This document shows, piece after piece, positions 1-11,057 of a DNA stretch of 64,000 bases. Each line of letters begins with the position of its first letter. Positions within the stretch are counted from its first letter, which is position 1. The stretch is from Gonatopus flavifemur (Eukaryota; Arthropoda; Insecta; Hymenoptera; Dryinidae). The stretch covers positions 25,766,001-25,830,000 of the forward strand of contig JAFFJZ010000004.1 in NCBI GenBank assembly GCA_018340375.1, written 5' to 3'. The notes beneath the pieces were generated by a model that searched no databases, had not been told where the DNA came from, and worked only from the letters and a program-made list of their open reading frames with translations. The position numbers and the translations under genes are program-made.

Positions 1-214
1 GGAAATACAACTCAGGTTTCAAAATGTCTTATGGGAATTTCTTATAAATACGTATGGGTGTTTCCTCTGCCCAACTGATCAACTGCCAGGAGAAATACAA
101 AGTATCCAGGGGAGATAGAAAGTGTCTACAGGAGATTTTACGCAATACGTTCAATATTATTTCATACAAATCGACGTCAAACTATGAATTTCAGCAACTA
201 AACTACGTTCCAGA

Positions 215-360
215 CAGTGATGGGTACGTTACTCGTTACTGTTACTCATTTTATACAAAATATGTGTAATAAATATATAATTTGTATACAAAACATGCAT
301 TATTATATATATTTTTTACATATGAATGAGTACCGATAAAGAGTAACGTACCCATCACTG
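215..360. repeat. hAT-like MITE with imperfect 8-bp duplication
   Basis: A 146-bp inverted repeat. The left end starts CAGTGATGGGTACGTTACTC and the right end is its reverse complement, with similarity continuing for about 35 bp. The flanks GTTCCAGA (207-214) and ATTCTAGA (361-368) match at 6 of 8 positions. A CAGTG-type end with an 8-bp duplication is typical of hAT elements, so a non-autonomous hAT copy is inferred. There is no coding capacity; the centre is AT-rich. Confidence 0.65.
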
Positions 361-368
361 ATTCTAGA

Positions 369-2237
369 TTATGTCTATATCAAAAAAATTGAGTAGATCA
401 GGAAGTTTGTATATTGTATTTCCCTTGGGCCAAGTTTTTCCCTTGGTCTCTTGCAAAATCATAAAAAATAGATAATTTGGTTGGCGATCTCCAGGATATG
501 AATAAGTTATCACTAAATAAGCTACTCAGTATGAAATATCGTGAATCAAATACATTTTTTTGTTTGGCACAAAACAGTGGATTTAATATCCCTTCACTGA
601 GAATCACCCGTACACATTTCAATCACTCTTTTGCAACTCATCAACTCCTAGTATACTCAGTTCATCCATAAATTCATTGACCAAAAGAGATTTTTGCAAT
701 AACTTCTATGATATTTTTGTTCAACCGATTCAATGGCTTTTGAAGAATGATAGCTCCTTAAGATACTATCAAAATATGGCCCTGTATGTTTCTCATCACA
801 ATTTTGGTAATCATTCTTTCAATGGGCAATAAATTCATATAATTGTATAAATAAAAATAATACATTTTTTGAACATTAAATTCATATTCATATATCAAAA
901 AACGAATTATATACAAGTTATATGAATCGGAATATATGGTAATAGACGTGTCAATCGTAACCAATGATAGGCGGATGAATACAGGAACCAGTCCCGTATA
1001 ACGAACGATTCGTCACTTTCCAAGTAATTGGCCGTATTGTACGAGTCACGTGCGTGTGTGGCAGGTTAATTCGTTCGTGCCACCTTTCATCCGTTCATTC
1101 ATAAATTCACGTAAGTCCTCAACTCGATGATTCTCTAGAATACCCTCCTCTCTAGTGGTCTTCGATTTCTTTGCCGATTTACGTATAACTTTGTAGAGGT
1201 AATGTCCTTCGAGACTACAAACAGATTCTAAATTCAAAGTGATTGTTATTCTTTCAGTGATATTATCACTTCATGTCTGTCACTTGGATTTATCATTTGA
1301 TGTATGATACTTCGTATGCATCTTGGAATTCTAGCAGGCCTTTAGATCACTCCGTCACAATTTCTATCTGCAAATATAAGGGAATAAATCAAGCGTATTG
1401 GAGGATTTCATATGAAAGAAAGTATAGAAAATGCTGAATCAATATGCGGTGGAATGAAAATTATAAGTCTTAGTAAGACACAAACTTTGCAATGTCCCTC
1501 CACCAATATCAAGCTTCACAAATATGAAGTATGAGCATTGATTCCGGACCACATTTACAATGAATCAATCATCAGTGCTATGTTCGCGTTTTAGCGACGA
1601 ATGATTTCCATGTAATGAATATCGCATATTAAAATAACAAACCTATTAATCCAATATTGAAATCAGTTGTCAGAACTATTTGAAGTACTCTCTTAATTTA
1701 TGAAGATGTTCTATATTTAGACACGACAAGCATATCCTCTCACCGACAAATATATATCAGAATACTTTATAATTATATGAATGTCACCTAAAACATCATT
1801 GCGTTTGAATGAATCCGGGATGAATTCATATCGTGAAGATTTCAAACTATACCATAAAAATTACTATACTTTCCTATAATAGTACTACTTATTGCTGAAT
1901 CGTTCACAGAAATGAAACGAAAATTCAAACCCACAAAATCTGATGAATGATCGTTATTTGGGGGCTGAGAGTACAAAAGAGCCTAATCCATAAAGTTATG
2001 ATCTTGATCTTGCCTTGTCGCGCATGTGGTATTAGTTTCGCTTTGAACTTGATACACCATCAGTACAGCGTGTTATTATTGACTTTCGTCTGTTTAAATG
2101 ATACTCATTTATGAATACTTCCTAATAATTCGTAATTCTTTTGAAGATAAATATGTTAAGATATAGTCGAAACATTCGTAGAGAGTTATAATTAGAGGAT
2201 TTCGAAATCAACACTCACATTTGCCAACGAAATTACT
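369..2237. other. No gene recognised
   Basis: AT-rich sequence with only short open frames (75 codons or fewer) on either strand, none resembling a known family. Positions 840-960 hold loosely palindromic AT-rich text. No RNA gene or clear repeat boundary was seen. Confidence 0.5.
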
Positions 2238-3000
2238 TTGAGGAGGGTGTTTTTGGTCGCTGATTACAAATTCGTTGTAAAAATTTCCAAATTCAAAATG
2301 GCGCATCTAATATGGTGGACCGAAATTGACAATTCATCGGATTTCCTTCAAACTGGTTATCTAAGGGTTTTTGGGGTCGCTGATTACGAATCCGCGGTAA
2401 AAATTTACAAATTCAAAATTCTGCATCTAACATGGTGGACCAAAATTAACAATCCATTGAATTTTCTTTGAACTGATTATCTTAGAGTTTTTGGGGTCGC
2501 TGATTACGAATCTGAAGTCACAAGTTCAAAATTCATACCGGTGGATCTAGCATGGTAGACGTGAATTTCAAAATCACTCACATCCACTCGGAGGTTTTGG
2601 GGTTTACTAAATTCGAATCCAAAGTGAAAAATCAAAAATTCAAATTGATGGTTCAAATACCAAAAGGGTAGTCGACGAAACTCAAAAACTCACCTACTTT
2701 TGCTTGGAAGTATTCATCTAGTGACTTTCACGGTTATTGACTCTACTTCCGAAGTGGAAAGTAGACCACTTCGGGATCCGACCACTTATTGTCCGCCATA
2801 TTGGATCTGCCATTTGGAATTTGTCAATTCTATTAACGGATTCGTAATCAGCGACCCATAAAACCCCCAAATGACGAGTTTCAAGCCAATCCAGTGAGTT
2901 TCCAACTTCTCGTCAGCCATATTGCATCCGCCATCTTGAATTTGTCAATTTTGTTGACGGATTCGTAATCAGCGACCCATAAAACCCCCGGACAACGATT
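2238..3000. repeat. 120-bp tandem repeats followed by inverted copies
   Basis: The word GGTCGCTGATTACRAA recurs at about 2255, 2375 and 2495, exactly 120 bp apart, with surrounding sequence conserved, including a GCATCTAAYATGGTGGACC segment. A diverged fourth unit follows near 2599. Reverse-complement copies (TTCGTAATCAGCGACCC) occur near 2841 and 2960, again about 120 bp apart. The block is therefore tandem repeats arranged head to head around 2700. Its ATGGTGGA / CCGCCATCTTG words recur near 32.5 kb and 49.9-50.8 kb. Open frames across it follow the repeat and are not genes. Confidence 0.75.
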
Positions 3001-3122
3001 CCAAGCGAATCCGAGTGATTTTTAAATTCCATTCATTTTGGATTCTGAACCGAGTCAAAAAAATATTGAACTATCTTCATCGTACCTGTTCGGCAGGAGA
3101 AGCTTTCGCACGTACAACTTAA

Positions 3123-4540
3123 CCCTCAACCACGCACCTTCGAAAAAATCCCTAATCCACGCACCCGGGTCTTTTGGACCCGGCTCATCTTATTTTGGCT
3201 GTATTTTCTTCAAATATTATCCTTTTGAGATGATTTTTTTTCCAATCGATTCGTCGTAATGTCAAGAATAGTAATCAGCATTGTGAAAGAAGATTTTCTT
3301 TGGATTTCTGTGAGTTATGTAGAATAGAAGGAACATAAATCTGAAAAAAACAGTGAGAAAAACGATTTTTTTTAAAAAATCATATCTATCCCGCACGAAG
3401 ACGTAAAGACAAAAATAACCACCGTTTTGTAATCAGAAAAAGTTCAACTTCCAGGAAAAAAATGGTTCCCAATGATAGCTAGGAAAAAACATAATTATTT
3501 ACAAGAGTGAAGTTTGGGTATTTTAAAGAATCCACAATTAGTGAATCAAAGATATTTATCGGAATATTAGAGGGAAAAAATATAGAAACCGATAAGAATA
3601 ATGTTCGAAACACTTTTATCTTTCAAGACTATCCTTTGTTGATTATGAATACCCTCAGTGCATATAAGTACATATACACTCAAGAAAAAATCGTTTAAAC
3701 GGAATATCGATTCGTTCTTTATCCAAAAAATATTCATTGCTATCAGAACTACAGTAGATGGAATGGAACAAAAACGATTACACTGGCGAAAATTAACCGT
3801 AGAAAATGCCATGGAGTGTGGGTGAAGTTAGAAGCGAATGTACCCTAAGAGTCATTTTGCGCTTTTGGAATGTAACATGTTACAGTTCCTTACGCGAATG
3901 TACATTATATTTTTCCCAGAGAATTTGTAGGAATAGAATTCAATTATTTTAATTCAATGCTTGCCCAAACTACACAACGATTCTGAAAGAACTTTGATGT
4001 ACTCATTTTGAACTTTCATAGTTCCCAATAAATTCATTATGAACTCTTTCTGAACTCATGTGCAGCGTAGGTAATCAATACCACTAAATACTTACCGGAC
4101 AAAAAATAAATGTATTTGATGCAAATATATATTTTTTAGTATAGTTGAATGGGTTATGATTCAATCCCCTCTGGGGGGTGGGGGGGGGCTGCACACATAT
4201 GTATACTTTTATCATATCGAAACAATACATCCTTCCTCAAAAGGATACATGAACATCTTCTATGTAGTCTTGAAACATTTTCCAATTTGCCGCCAAAAAA
4301 AGTTACACAACCACGCACATCGGGTCCAAAGGACCCGAGCTGAATTTCAAATACATGCTACTGTAAAACTATTGTAAACTATTGTAAACTACTGTAAACT
4401 ATTGTAAAACTAGCATTCAAAGCAGGAAGGTTCGAAGTTACTTACATTACAATACCAGCCCTTGGCTATGCATTGCAACAGAATGAGAAGTAAAAGAAAA
4501 AATTGCTCGGGTCCAAAGGACCCAGGTGCGTGGTTGAGGG
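3123..4540. mobile_element. TTAA-flanked piggyBac-type non-autonomous element
   Basis: TTAA lies at 3119-3122 and 4541-4544. Immediately inside, the left end reads CCCTCAACCACGCACCT and the right end is its exact reverse complement (17 bp). Subterminal palindromes of the form GGGTCCAAAGGACCC occur near 3166-3183, 4323-4338 and 4510-4524, next to repeated CACGCAC words. TTAA targets with CCC starts are a hallmark of piggyBac-superfamily elements. The 1418-bp interior has no transposase-like frame, so this is a deletion derivative or large MITE. Family assignment is inferred from ends and target site only. Confidence 0.7.
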
Positions 4541-4544
4541 TTAA

Positions 4545-5633
4545 CCTCTGATTGTGGTATACTCTTCCCGTTTGCGACGTGAGTCGCGACGCTTTTTGTT
4601 CTTTTCGCTCATACTCCACTGTTTTATCAGTTTCGCTTATGAATAAAACGCCGAAATGCTCAAAATAACTTGGGCAATAACATCTCGTTTGCAATTTTTA
4701 GAATCAATTTGTAGCGAAACAGATATACACATTGAAAGTCGTCAACACTTATACCACTCAGAACATTCCGATCAACAGGGTAGGTGAATTTCACAATATC
4801 AACAAAAAGCGATCGCCAAGTTGTTGACTGAACACTCAAGTATGCACCACTTTTAATAGATGGCATTCTCAAACAAAGGGTTTTGTACAAACCTACCTGA
4901 AACGATGGAAAACATCGTTTTTCCATAACACTCCGTATGGGGTTAGGCCCTTTTGAATTCTCAGGACCACTCGGGTTAAGACCTTGGAAATTTTGACTCT
5001 CGATTACAAGAAAACTACGTCGAAATTGAAAGTTTTGATAACACCTCGATATAAAAACTTAGAATGGCAATGCGAAAATGAATTAAAACGAATTTCGAAT
5101 TTTGTGGCGGTGAGGCCCTTTTGAACTCTCAGCCTTCATTTGACTTTTCAAATTGATTCATTGGCACTGGAAACATCGTTTGATGAAAATATCTCGCAAG
5201 ATTTTGGGTCTTCAACAGCTGAGTATTTCGTTATTTGATTACTAATCGTTTTAATAAATGATTCAAACTTCAGCAACATGAAATTATTGCAGTTGAACGT
5301 ATCCAACTGTCTTGCGTAATTGGGTCCTTTTTTCCAGTGTTTAGTATTGAGTTATTAATTTTCCAATTAATCGCCAGTTGTTTGAACTCTTGGACTCTTA
5401 TTCATATAATAATTGAAATCAAACTTGAAATCTGGAAAGATGATTTTCAAAAATTTAATGGACAATGCCAATGTTCCAACGTTTTTGAATTTATTCTTTC
5501 CTTATTGATCATACTATTCGACAGGCAAATATCATCAGTTAATTTTGTGATTGTAGAATTCAAGCATCCGTGGGGATCCCAAATTTCTCACATATTTTTT
5601 TTATCACTGAGTGTCCGCCGGTACACGGAGAGA
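4545..5633. other. No gene; contains one dispersed repeat
   Basis: No coding sequence recognised. The phrase GAGGCCCTTTTGAA-CTCTCAG appears in similar form near 4951 and 5113. Positions 5151-5280 belong to a dispersed repeat listed separately. Confidence 0.4.
5151..5280 (+). repeat. Dispersed repeat, copy 1
   Basis: About 130 bp that align in the same orientation with 20948-21076. Both contain a cassette reading ATTCATT-TTGG, a CTGAAAACATCRTT-like segment, an AGCTGA block and AATAAATGATTCAAA followed by CTTCAGCAACAT. No terminal repeats are visible, so the class is unknown. Confidence 0.5.
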
Positions 5634-5825
5634 AATTTGTAATTAAATTTACTATGTGATTATTGTGCCCGAGAAACAGACTGACTTTCCAATGGCATTT
5701 ATTGTCAAACATTGTGAATTTGATCATGTTTCTATTGTCTCGTCATAGTAAATTTTATCGTAAATTCAGTCTGGTCCTCGGTTATTAAGTCCCATGGTAA
5801 ATTTAACTATCAATTTTTCTCGGTG
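5634..5825. repeat. CAC...GTG MITE, TA duplication
   Basis: A 192-bp element with ends CACGGAGAGAAATTTG and, inverted, CACCGAGAAAAATTG; inner text (AATTTACTAT / ATAGTTAAATT) is also inverted. TA dinucleotides flank it at 5632-5633 and 5826-5827. It belongs to the window-wide CACNGAGAAA group. Confidence 0.7.
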
Positions 5826-5827
5826 TA

Positions 5828-6493
5828 TTGCAAAATACAGATGTATCATTCGTTGAGTTGGGAAATTGAAAGCAAAAATAAATCATTCATTTTCCCAACG
5901 ATAAAAACACATACTTTGAATTATGATTATACTTAGTGCTATACGGATTTGATACAACTTACTATGAATATTGATTACACCATTAGTACGGACAACAGAA
6001 TTATTACCTCTATGATAGAACATATCAATCACCCACCATAGCAGAGCAGGATTTTTGCAGATTCTCGGAGATAAAAACGCATTTTTAGTTTGCACCTGCT
6101 TAAGTACTAATGTCATGATAAATCGCTCACGCGTATCCATACATTATATATTAGCGTTGCACGTGGTATATAGCTGTCGAAGAATGTAATATAAGTACAT
6201 AAACATTACATTACTTACGTAATAAATGTGAATACATGTAATAAATGTGAGTTTGAGAAAAAAACTTGTTTGATACCATGGATGGAATTTAAAACTTCTA
6301 AATGTTGATCTAAAGTTCACTGGATTAACCAATGTATTCATTATTTATGTAAATGGTTACTCTTGAAAATTGTAGAATGATACAAGAATCGATGGATTTT
6401 CAAAGGGAAAGATTCAAGAGTCAAGATTTAAAAGTCGACACGTTCCGATTTCGCTGCATTATCTTGAACGTTTAATCGCTATAATAAATACAG
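5828..6493. other. No gene recognised
   Basis: Only short open frames; no repeat boundary or RNA gene seen. Confidence 0.4.
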
Positions 6494-7149
6494 TTCCAAG
6501 CAGCAACAAAAGTTCAAAGTATATACGAGATAGAAACGTTCATAGAATTTACGGATGAGATACCAAGAACATATAATGAACGTTCATAGAATACTCGAAT
6601 AAGACTGTTTTAAATATACTCAGAACGTACATAGTACATCCAAAATGTACTATATTCATTCAATCGACGTTCGATTAACGTACCGTCGTATATTTGATTA
6701 CTTACGTTCGATGAATATGCATAGCACCTATGAAACGGGCCCATTGGAATGTGCATAGAACATATTCCGAATATTCAAAGAATGTTCATAGTATATTCTG
6801 ATGCTACTTGGGTACGGGTAAACTAAGAAACCCAAGTAGCACCAGAATATACTATGAATATTCTTCGAATATTCGAAATATGTTCTATGCACATTCCAAT
6901 GGGACCGTTTCATTGGTGCTATGCATATTCATCGAACGTATGTAATCGAATATACGACGGTACGTTAATTGAACGTCGATTGAATGAATATCGTACATTT
7001 CGAATGTACTATGTACGTTCTAAGTATATTTAAAACAGTCTCATTCGAATATTCTATGAACGTTCATCATATATTCTTCGTATCTTATTCGTACATTCAA
7101 TGAACGTTTATATTTCGTATATACTTTGAACTTCTGTTGCTGCTTGGAA
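6494..7149. repeat. 656-bp near-perfect palindrome (foldback MITE)
   Basis: Reads TTCCAAGCAGCAAC at the left and its reverse complement at the right; almost all of both 320-bp arms pair, meeting around 6815-6825 at a CTACTTGGGT / ACCCAAGTAG stem. Within each arm a GAACGTTCATAGAATA-like word repeats. No target duplication is obvious. A transcript would fold into a long hairpin. Open frames here are shadows of the palindrome. Confidence 0.8.
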
Positions 7150-7872
7150 AAGTATACGAAGAATAACTTGAATAAAATATCGAGAAGGGGAGCGAGTATA
7201 CGTGACACATACTTCCCTACCTCATACAATTAGATCAAGAAACTCGGTAGCGTCTCGACGCCAAGAACATGAGAAAAAAACTATCATTGTATCACATGTG
7301 ACGGCATCGCCGCTCCTCATTTACTCCCACTTTGAAGTATTTAATCTTACCTCACATTCGTTTCGTGGATAATTCAAAATGCTTCGAACATTTAAAATGT
7401 AACACGAACAATGTGTTATAATCAGAATATAAGATTTGTACAAAAATGTCTTGAACTTGATAAGTAGTTGACCAATTAAGATATTGTAATTTCATTGTTT
7501 TCGTTGTTTCATCATTCTATTTTCAGCGTTCTTTTAAAGCTCCAATGCTTGTCGTATTGAAATATATGTCCTAGTGAATGATATTTACATATTTGTGACG
7601 TAAATGTATTTTTGTGGAACGTCTGAACTCATGTGCTGAAGGTGTTACATTTTTTATATTTTTCGATAAAGTTACAGATTTAGAAAACATGAGTGATATG
7701 ATACATAGAAAAAACAAACAACACTGCACTTGATACTTCTTACGAGACTTCAAGTGTTGTATTATCTATCTTTACCAAGAAAAAATTTGAATTTTGATTA
7801 TAACTTCATGTTTTCATCTATATGGTTGGGAAAAAAGAAACGAGTAACATAGTATAGCAGTCGGGTGCTTTT
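7150..7872. other. No gene; contains a conserved dispersed word
   Basis: No coding sequence recognised. Positions 7245-7280 contain GGTAGCGTCTCGACGCCAAG followed by an ATGARAAAA stretch; the same block occurs at 22102-22136. Confidence 0.4.
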
Positions 7873-8256
7873 AGGGCGGTATGCACACGGAAAAAATGAG
7901 CAGTCCAAATTTTCGTTGACTAGTATGCCAATTTTGGACGGAGCACAAGTTTGAAAAGAATTCTTGTACTGGATTTCAATAATTCGTTAACTGTGTTCAC
8001 TATTCGAACAATGGGATCCACTTTTTATTTTCATCATCGAAATAATGGAAAAAATCAACGAATTATTAAAATCCAGTGTACGAATTCTTCTCCACATTGT
8101 GCTCCGTCCAAAAGTGACATACTAATCAACGGAAATTTGGATCACTGATTTTTTCCGTGCAGAGTCAAGTCTGAACCTAGGACCGGTCCTACGCAATGTT
8201 TAAACTTATGGTCTGCGACTAGGCCCAGTCTCCGACCTGACTCTGTATACCGCCCT
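7873..8256. repeat. MITE with AGGGCGGTAT ends, interrupted
   Basis: Left end AGGGCGGTATGCA, right end (inverted) AGGGCGGTATACAGAGTCAG. The left terminal repeat is cut after TATGCA by a 274-bp insertion and resumes as GAGTCAAGTC, matching the intact right terminal repeat. Without the insertion the element is about 108 bp. Confidence 0.7.
7886..8159. repeat. CAC...GTG MITE, CA duplication, nested
   Basis: Ends CACGGAAAAAATGAGC and inverted CACGGAAAAAATCAGT, followed by a long inverted stem containing the TGGACGGAGCACAA word and its complement. CA is duplicated at 7884-7885 and 8160-8161. The unbroken opposite terminal repeat of the host MITE shows a single CA at this point, which proves the 2-bp duplication. 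Confidence 0.85.
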
Positions 8257-8515
8257 CAACTAATCCACTGGACCGATTACACCAATCAAACCGTTTTCAA
8301 ACTTCATCAGGCATAACGCATGAATAATAAAATTTGAAAAAAATCACGAAATTTCCGTACATTGGGTGAAATACTTTGAATTTTGAAAATTTCAGGAAAT
8401 TTTCTGAAAAAAAAACACTATCCTCAGACTCAAGTTTCAAAAAAAGTGTATCTTTATGAGGATTGGAGAAATTGAAGATGTCACAGAAAATTAATTATGA
8501 AAATCTGTAATGAAG
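8257..8515. other. Short gap, nothing recognised
   Basis: AT-rich spacer up to the mariner terminal repeat. Confidence 0.4.
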
Positions 8516-9788
8516 TTAGGACCTTGAATAAGTTGTCGCTGTTTCATCACAGTTGGCACTAACAGTACTCCGTGCTTGAAATTTCGAATGGTAACGCACT
8601 TGCAAGGAAGTACTGTATCTAACCTGAAATTTCAGTGTATGATAGTTCACTTCAGTGTAAACAAAGTAATTGTTTATTAGTTTTGAAAATGTCTATTTTT
8701 GTGCCAACTAAAGTGTATTTGCGGGGAATTTTATTGCACTACTTTATTCAAAAGAAATCTGCAGCTGAAGCGCATAGAATACTTGTCGAGACTTATGGTG
8801 ACAATGCTCTGCCGGACACGACATGCAGAGACTGGCTTTGATGCTTCAAAAATAATGATTCTGAACTTGAGCATAGAGAACATTCTGGCACACCAAGAAA
8901 ACTTGAAGGGATGACTCGATGAACACCGATCTCAGACGCTAGCAGAATTTGGAAAACAATTACAAGTTGATGAGTCAACTGTTCCAAAACGTTTAAAAAT
9001 GTTAGGAATGATCCAGAAGCAAGGACAGTGGGTGCCGTACGAATTGAAGCCAAGAGACATCGAACGGCGTTTTGTCACGTGTGAACTACTGCTTCAACGG
9101 CAGAAAAGGAAAGGTATTTTGCACCGTATCGTGACTGGCGATGAAAAATGGATACACTATGATAATCCAAAGCGTAGAAAATCATGGGGTAGGCCTGGCC
9201 ATGGATTAACATCGTCCGCAAAACCAAATATCCATGGTTCGAAGCTTCTTCTCTGTATTTGGTGGGATCATCAAGGTGTAATTTATTATAAGCTGCTCAA
9301 ACCGAATGAAACTATCACGGGGGATCGCTATCGACTTCAATTAATGCGTTCGAGTCGAGCCCTAAAAGAAAAACGGCCGCTATACGAGAAGAGACACGAC
9401 AAAGTGATTTTGTTACATGACAACGCCCGTCCTCATGTTGCAAAACCAGTGAAAACCTATCTAGAAACGCTTTAATGGGAAGTCCTACCCCACCCATCGT
9501 ATTCACCTGACATAACCCCTTCCGATTTTCACCTATCCCGTTCGATGGCACATGGCTTAGCTGACCAGCGTTTTCATTCTTACGAAGAAGCTAAAAAATG
9601 GGTCGATTCTTGTATAGCCTCAAAAGACATGTCGTTTTTCCACTGCGGAATTCATATACTGCCAGAAAGATGGGGTAAAGTAGTCTCTAGTGATGGGCAA
9701 TACTTTGAATAAAACGTTTTTGTCCCTCATATTTCAAGTGAAGTTTTTATTTTGTAAAAAAACAGCAAGAACTCATTCAAGGCCCTAA
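8516..9788 (+). mobile_element. mariner element 1 (DD34D type)
   Basis: A 1273-bp element with terminal inverted repeats: left starts TTAGGACCTTGAATAAGTT, right inverted TTAGGGCCTTGAATGAGTT, and similarity continues for about 29 bp. Length, ends and an internal plus-strand transposase frame fit a full-length mariner. If the TA target is counted within TTAGG, element and duplication overlap at the ends. Three lesions disable the transposase. Confidence 0.9.
8689..9712 (+). pseudogene. mariner transposase, inactivated
   Basis: Cut-and-paste transposase of Tc1/mariner. The start is the ATG at 8689 (MSIFVPTKVYLRG...), which opens the N-terminal helix-turn-helix. A TGA at 8839-8841 interrupts the first domain right after the TTCRDWL motif. 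A +1 frameshift near 8905-8920 moves the frame, after which the linker motif WVPYELKPRD and the catalytic domain are readable. Catalytic aspartates are visible at 9140-9142 (TGDEKW), 9419-9421 (HDNARPH) and 9524-9526 (PSDFHL). The last two are 35 codons apart, i.e. 34 residues between, giving DD34D. A TAA at 9473-9475 breaks the frame between the second and third aspartates. The frame ends at 9710-9712 after a DGQYFE tail. The protein resembles mauritiana-type mariners from remembered motifs. With two stops and a shift it cannot be functional. Confidence 0.9.
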
Positions 9789-10123
9789 TAATTTTTTTGT
9801 TACTTTTTTCTTTATCATTTTATTTCATTATTGAAACATCCATCACGATTCACATCATATTATATATCCATATTCAGGCAACAATTACTACAGATGACAT
9901 GATAACTCGGAGAGCAGCTGCGACGAAATTTCGACGATTTTTAAGTCTATTGCATAGAATTTTATGATTTTAAGGATCATTCTGTATATTTGTCAGTAGT
10001 TACTACGAATTTAATTTTACAGACGAATGGATTTCGAGTTGTGGATGAAGAATACTGCCTGAAATGCATTCTCATACATGACTAACAAAATTTCAGTGGA
10101 AATTTTGGTATCAAGAATGAATA
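9789..10123. other. No gene recognised
   Basis: Intergenic-like AT-rich sequence between two elements; nothing supported. Confidence 0.4.
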
Positions 10124-10300
10124 GGGGAAGATGGGGTACTTTCGTACACTGGGGTACATTCCGAAAAATCACACGTGAGCTTTCCAATCAATATTACATT
10201 AAAATACACATGTGCAGATTTTTTGCAATTTAAGTCATTATCCGGCATATGATGGACTTTACGAATGTGCCCCAGTGTGCAAAAGTACCCCATCTTCTCC
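10124..10300. repeat. 177-bp MITE with GGGGAAGATGGGG ends
   Basis: Left end GGGGAAGATGGGGTACTTTC, right end inverted GGAGAAGATGGGGTACTTTT; both continue into an ACACTGGGGYACATTC block, so the terminal repeats are about 38 bp. TA precedes the left end; the right flank reads TG, so a TA duplication is possible but decayed. Confidence 0.7.
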
Positions 10301-10948
10301 TGCGTTATTCTTTCTCCTCTCAATTCACATTCTAGATAGTATCAAGTTCGTAGATGAATTTTTGAAGATCTTTCTGGAAACTTAAAAGTTCAAATGAGGT
10401 TCTTGAAGAATTCTTTATCTGAGATAGGACTTCGAAATCGATAGGCAAGGAGATCCAATTTATAGAATTGAAATTAAGTAAGACGTTATCATGAAAAGTG
10501 GTTTTCTTGTGAATAAGTTACGTAGAAATGTTATATGGTAGATTGTACAGAGATTCGATCGTACCAAGTTAAATCAAGTACTTGATAAATCTTACAATTC
10601 ATATAAAATCTGATCGAATTTGAATGGAGTGTATATGGTGAGACAGAAGAGTATCTTCACACATTAATTCTTATACATGTAAAAATTGTATATAGTGAAG
10701 CGGGGTAAGATGACATGCAGTCAAAATTCAAGAAGCACGTACATTAAGTCATGAATTGAACAGTAGCCGAGATTCTGTGGTACTACACATTTCAGGATGG
10801 GGTCCATGTTAGCCCAGTGTTAGACCCCATAATATATACATGCTGAGGATGTTTGGAAATAAATTGGTATAAACGTATTTATTGCGATCGGCACTGCATG
10901 CTCCGTGTGCACGATGCGATGTTCCGCGCTTGATGCCGACACGGTTCT
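10301..10948. other. No gene recognised
   Basis: No coding sequence or clear repeat. GGGGTAAGATGACATG near 10698 and GTTAGACCCC near 10822 weakly suggest another decayed inverted element. Confidence 0.3.
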
Positions 10949-11057
10949 ATCCCACACCGCACAAATCTCCTGACGACGTCCTCAGGGTATTCTAGGGACA
11001 TTGCAATATACCCAGGATCTCCTGAGCACCTCACCAGGAAATTTGTGCTGTATGGGA
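10949..11057. repeat. Small MITE, 24-bp terminal repeats
   Basis: Left ATCCCACACCGCACAAATCT, right inverted ATCCCATACAGCACAAATTT, continuing into CTCCTG / TTCCTG. The 109-bp interior carries CTCAGG and CCCAGGAT words. Target duplication not resolved. Confidence 0.55.
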
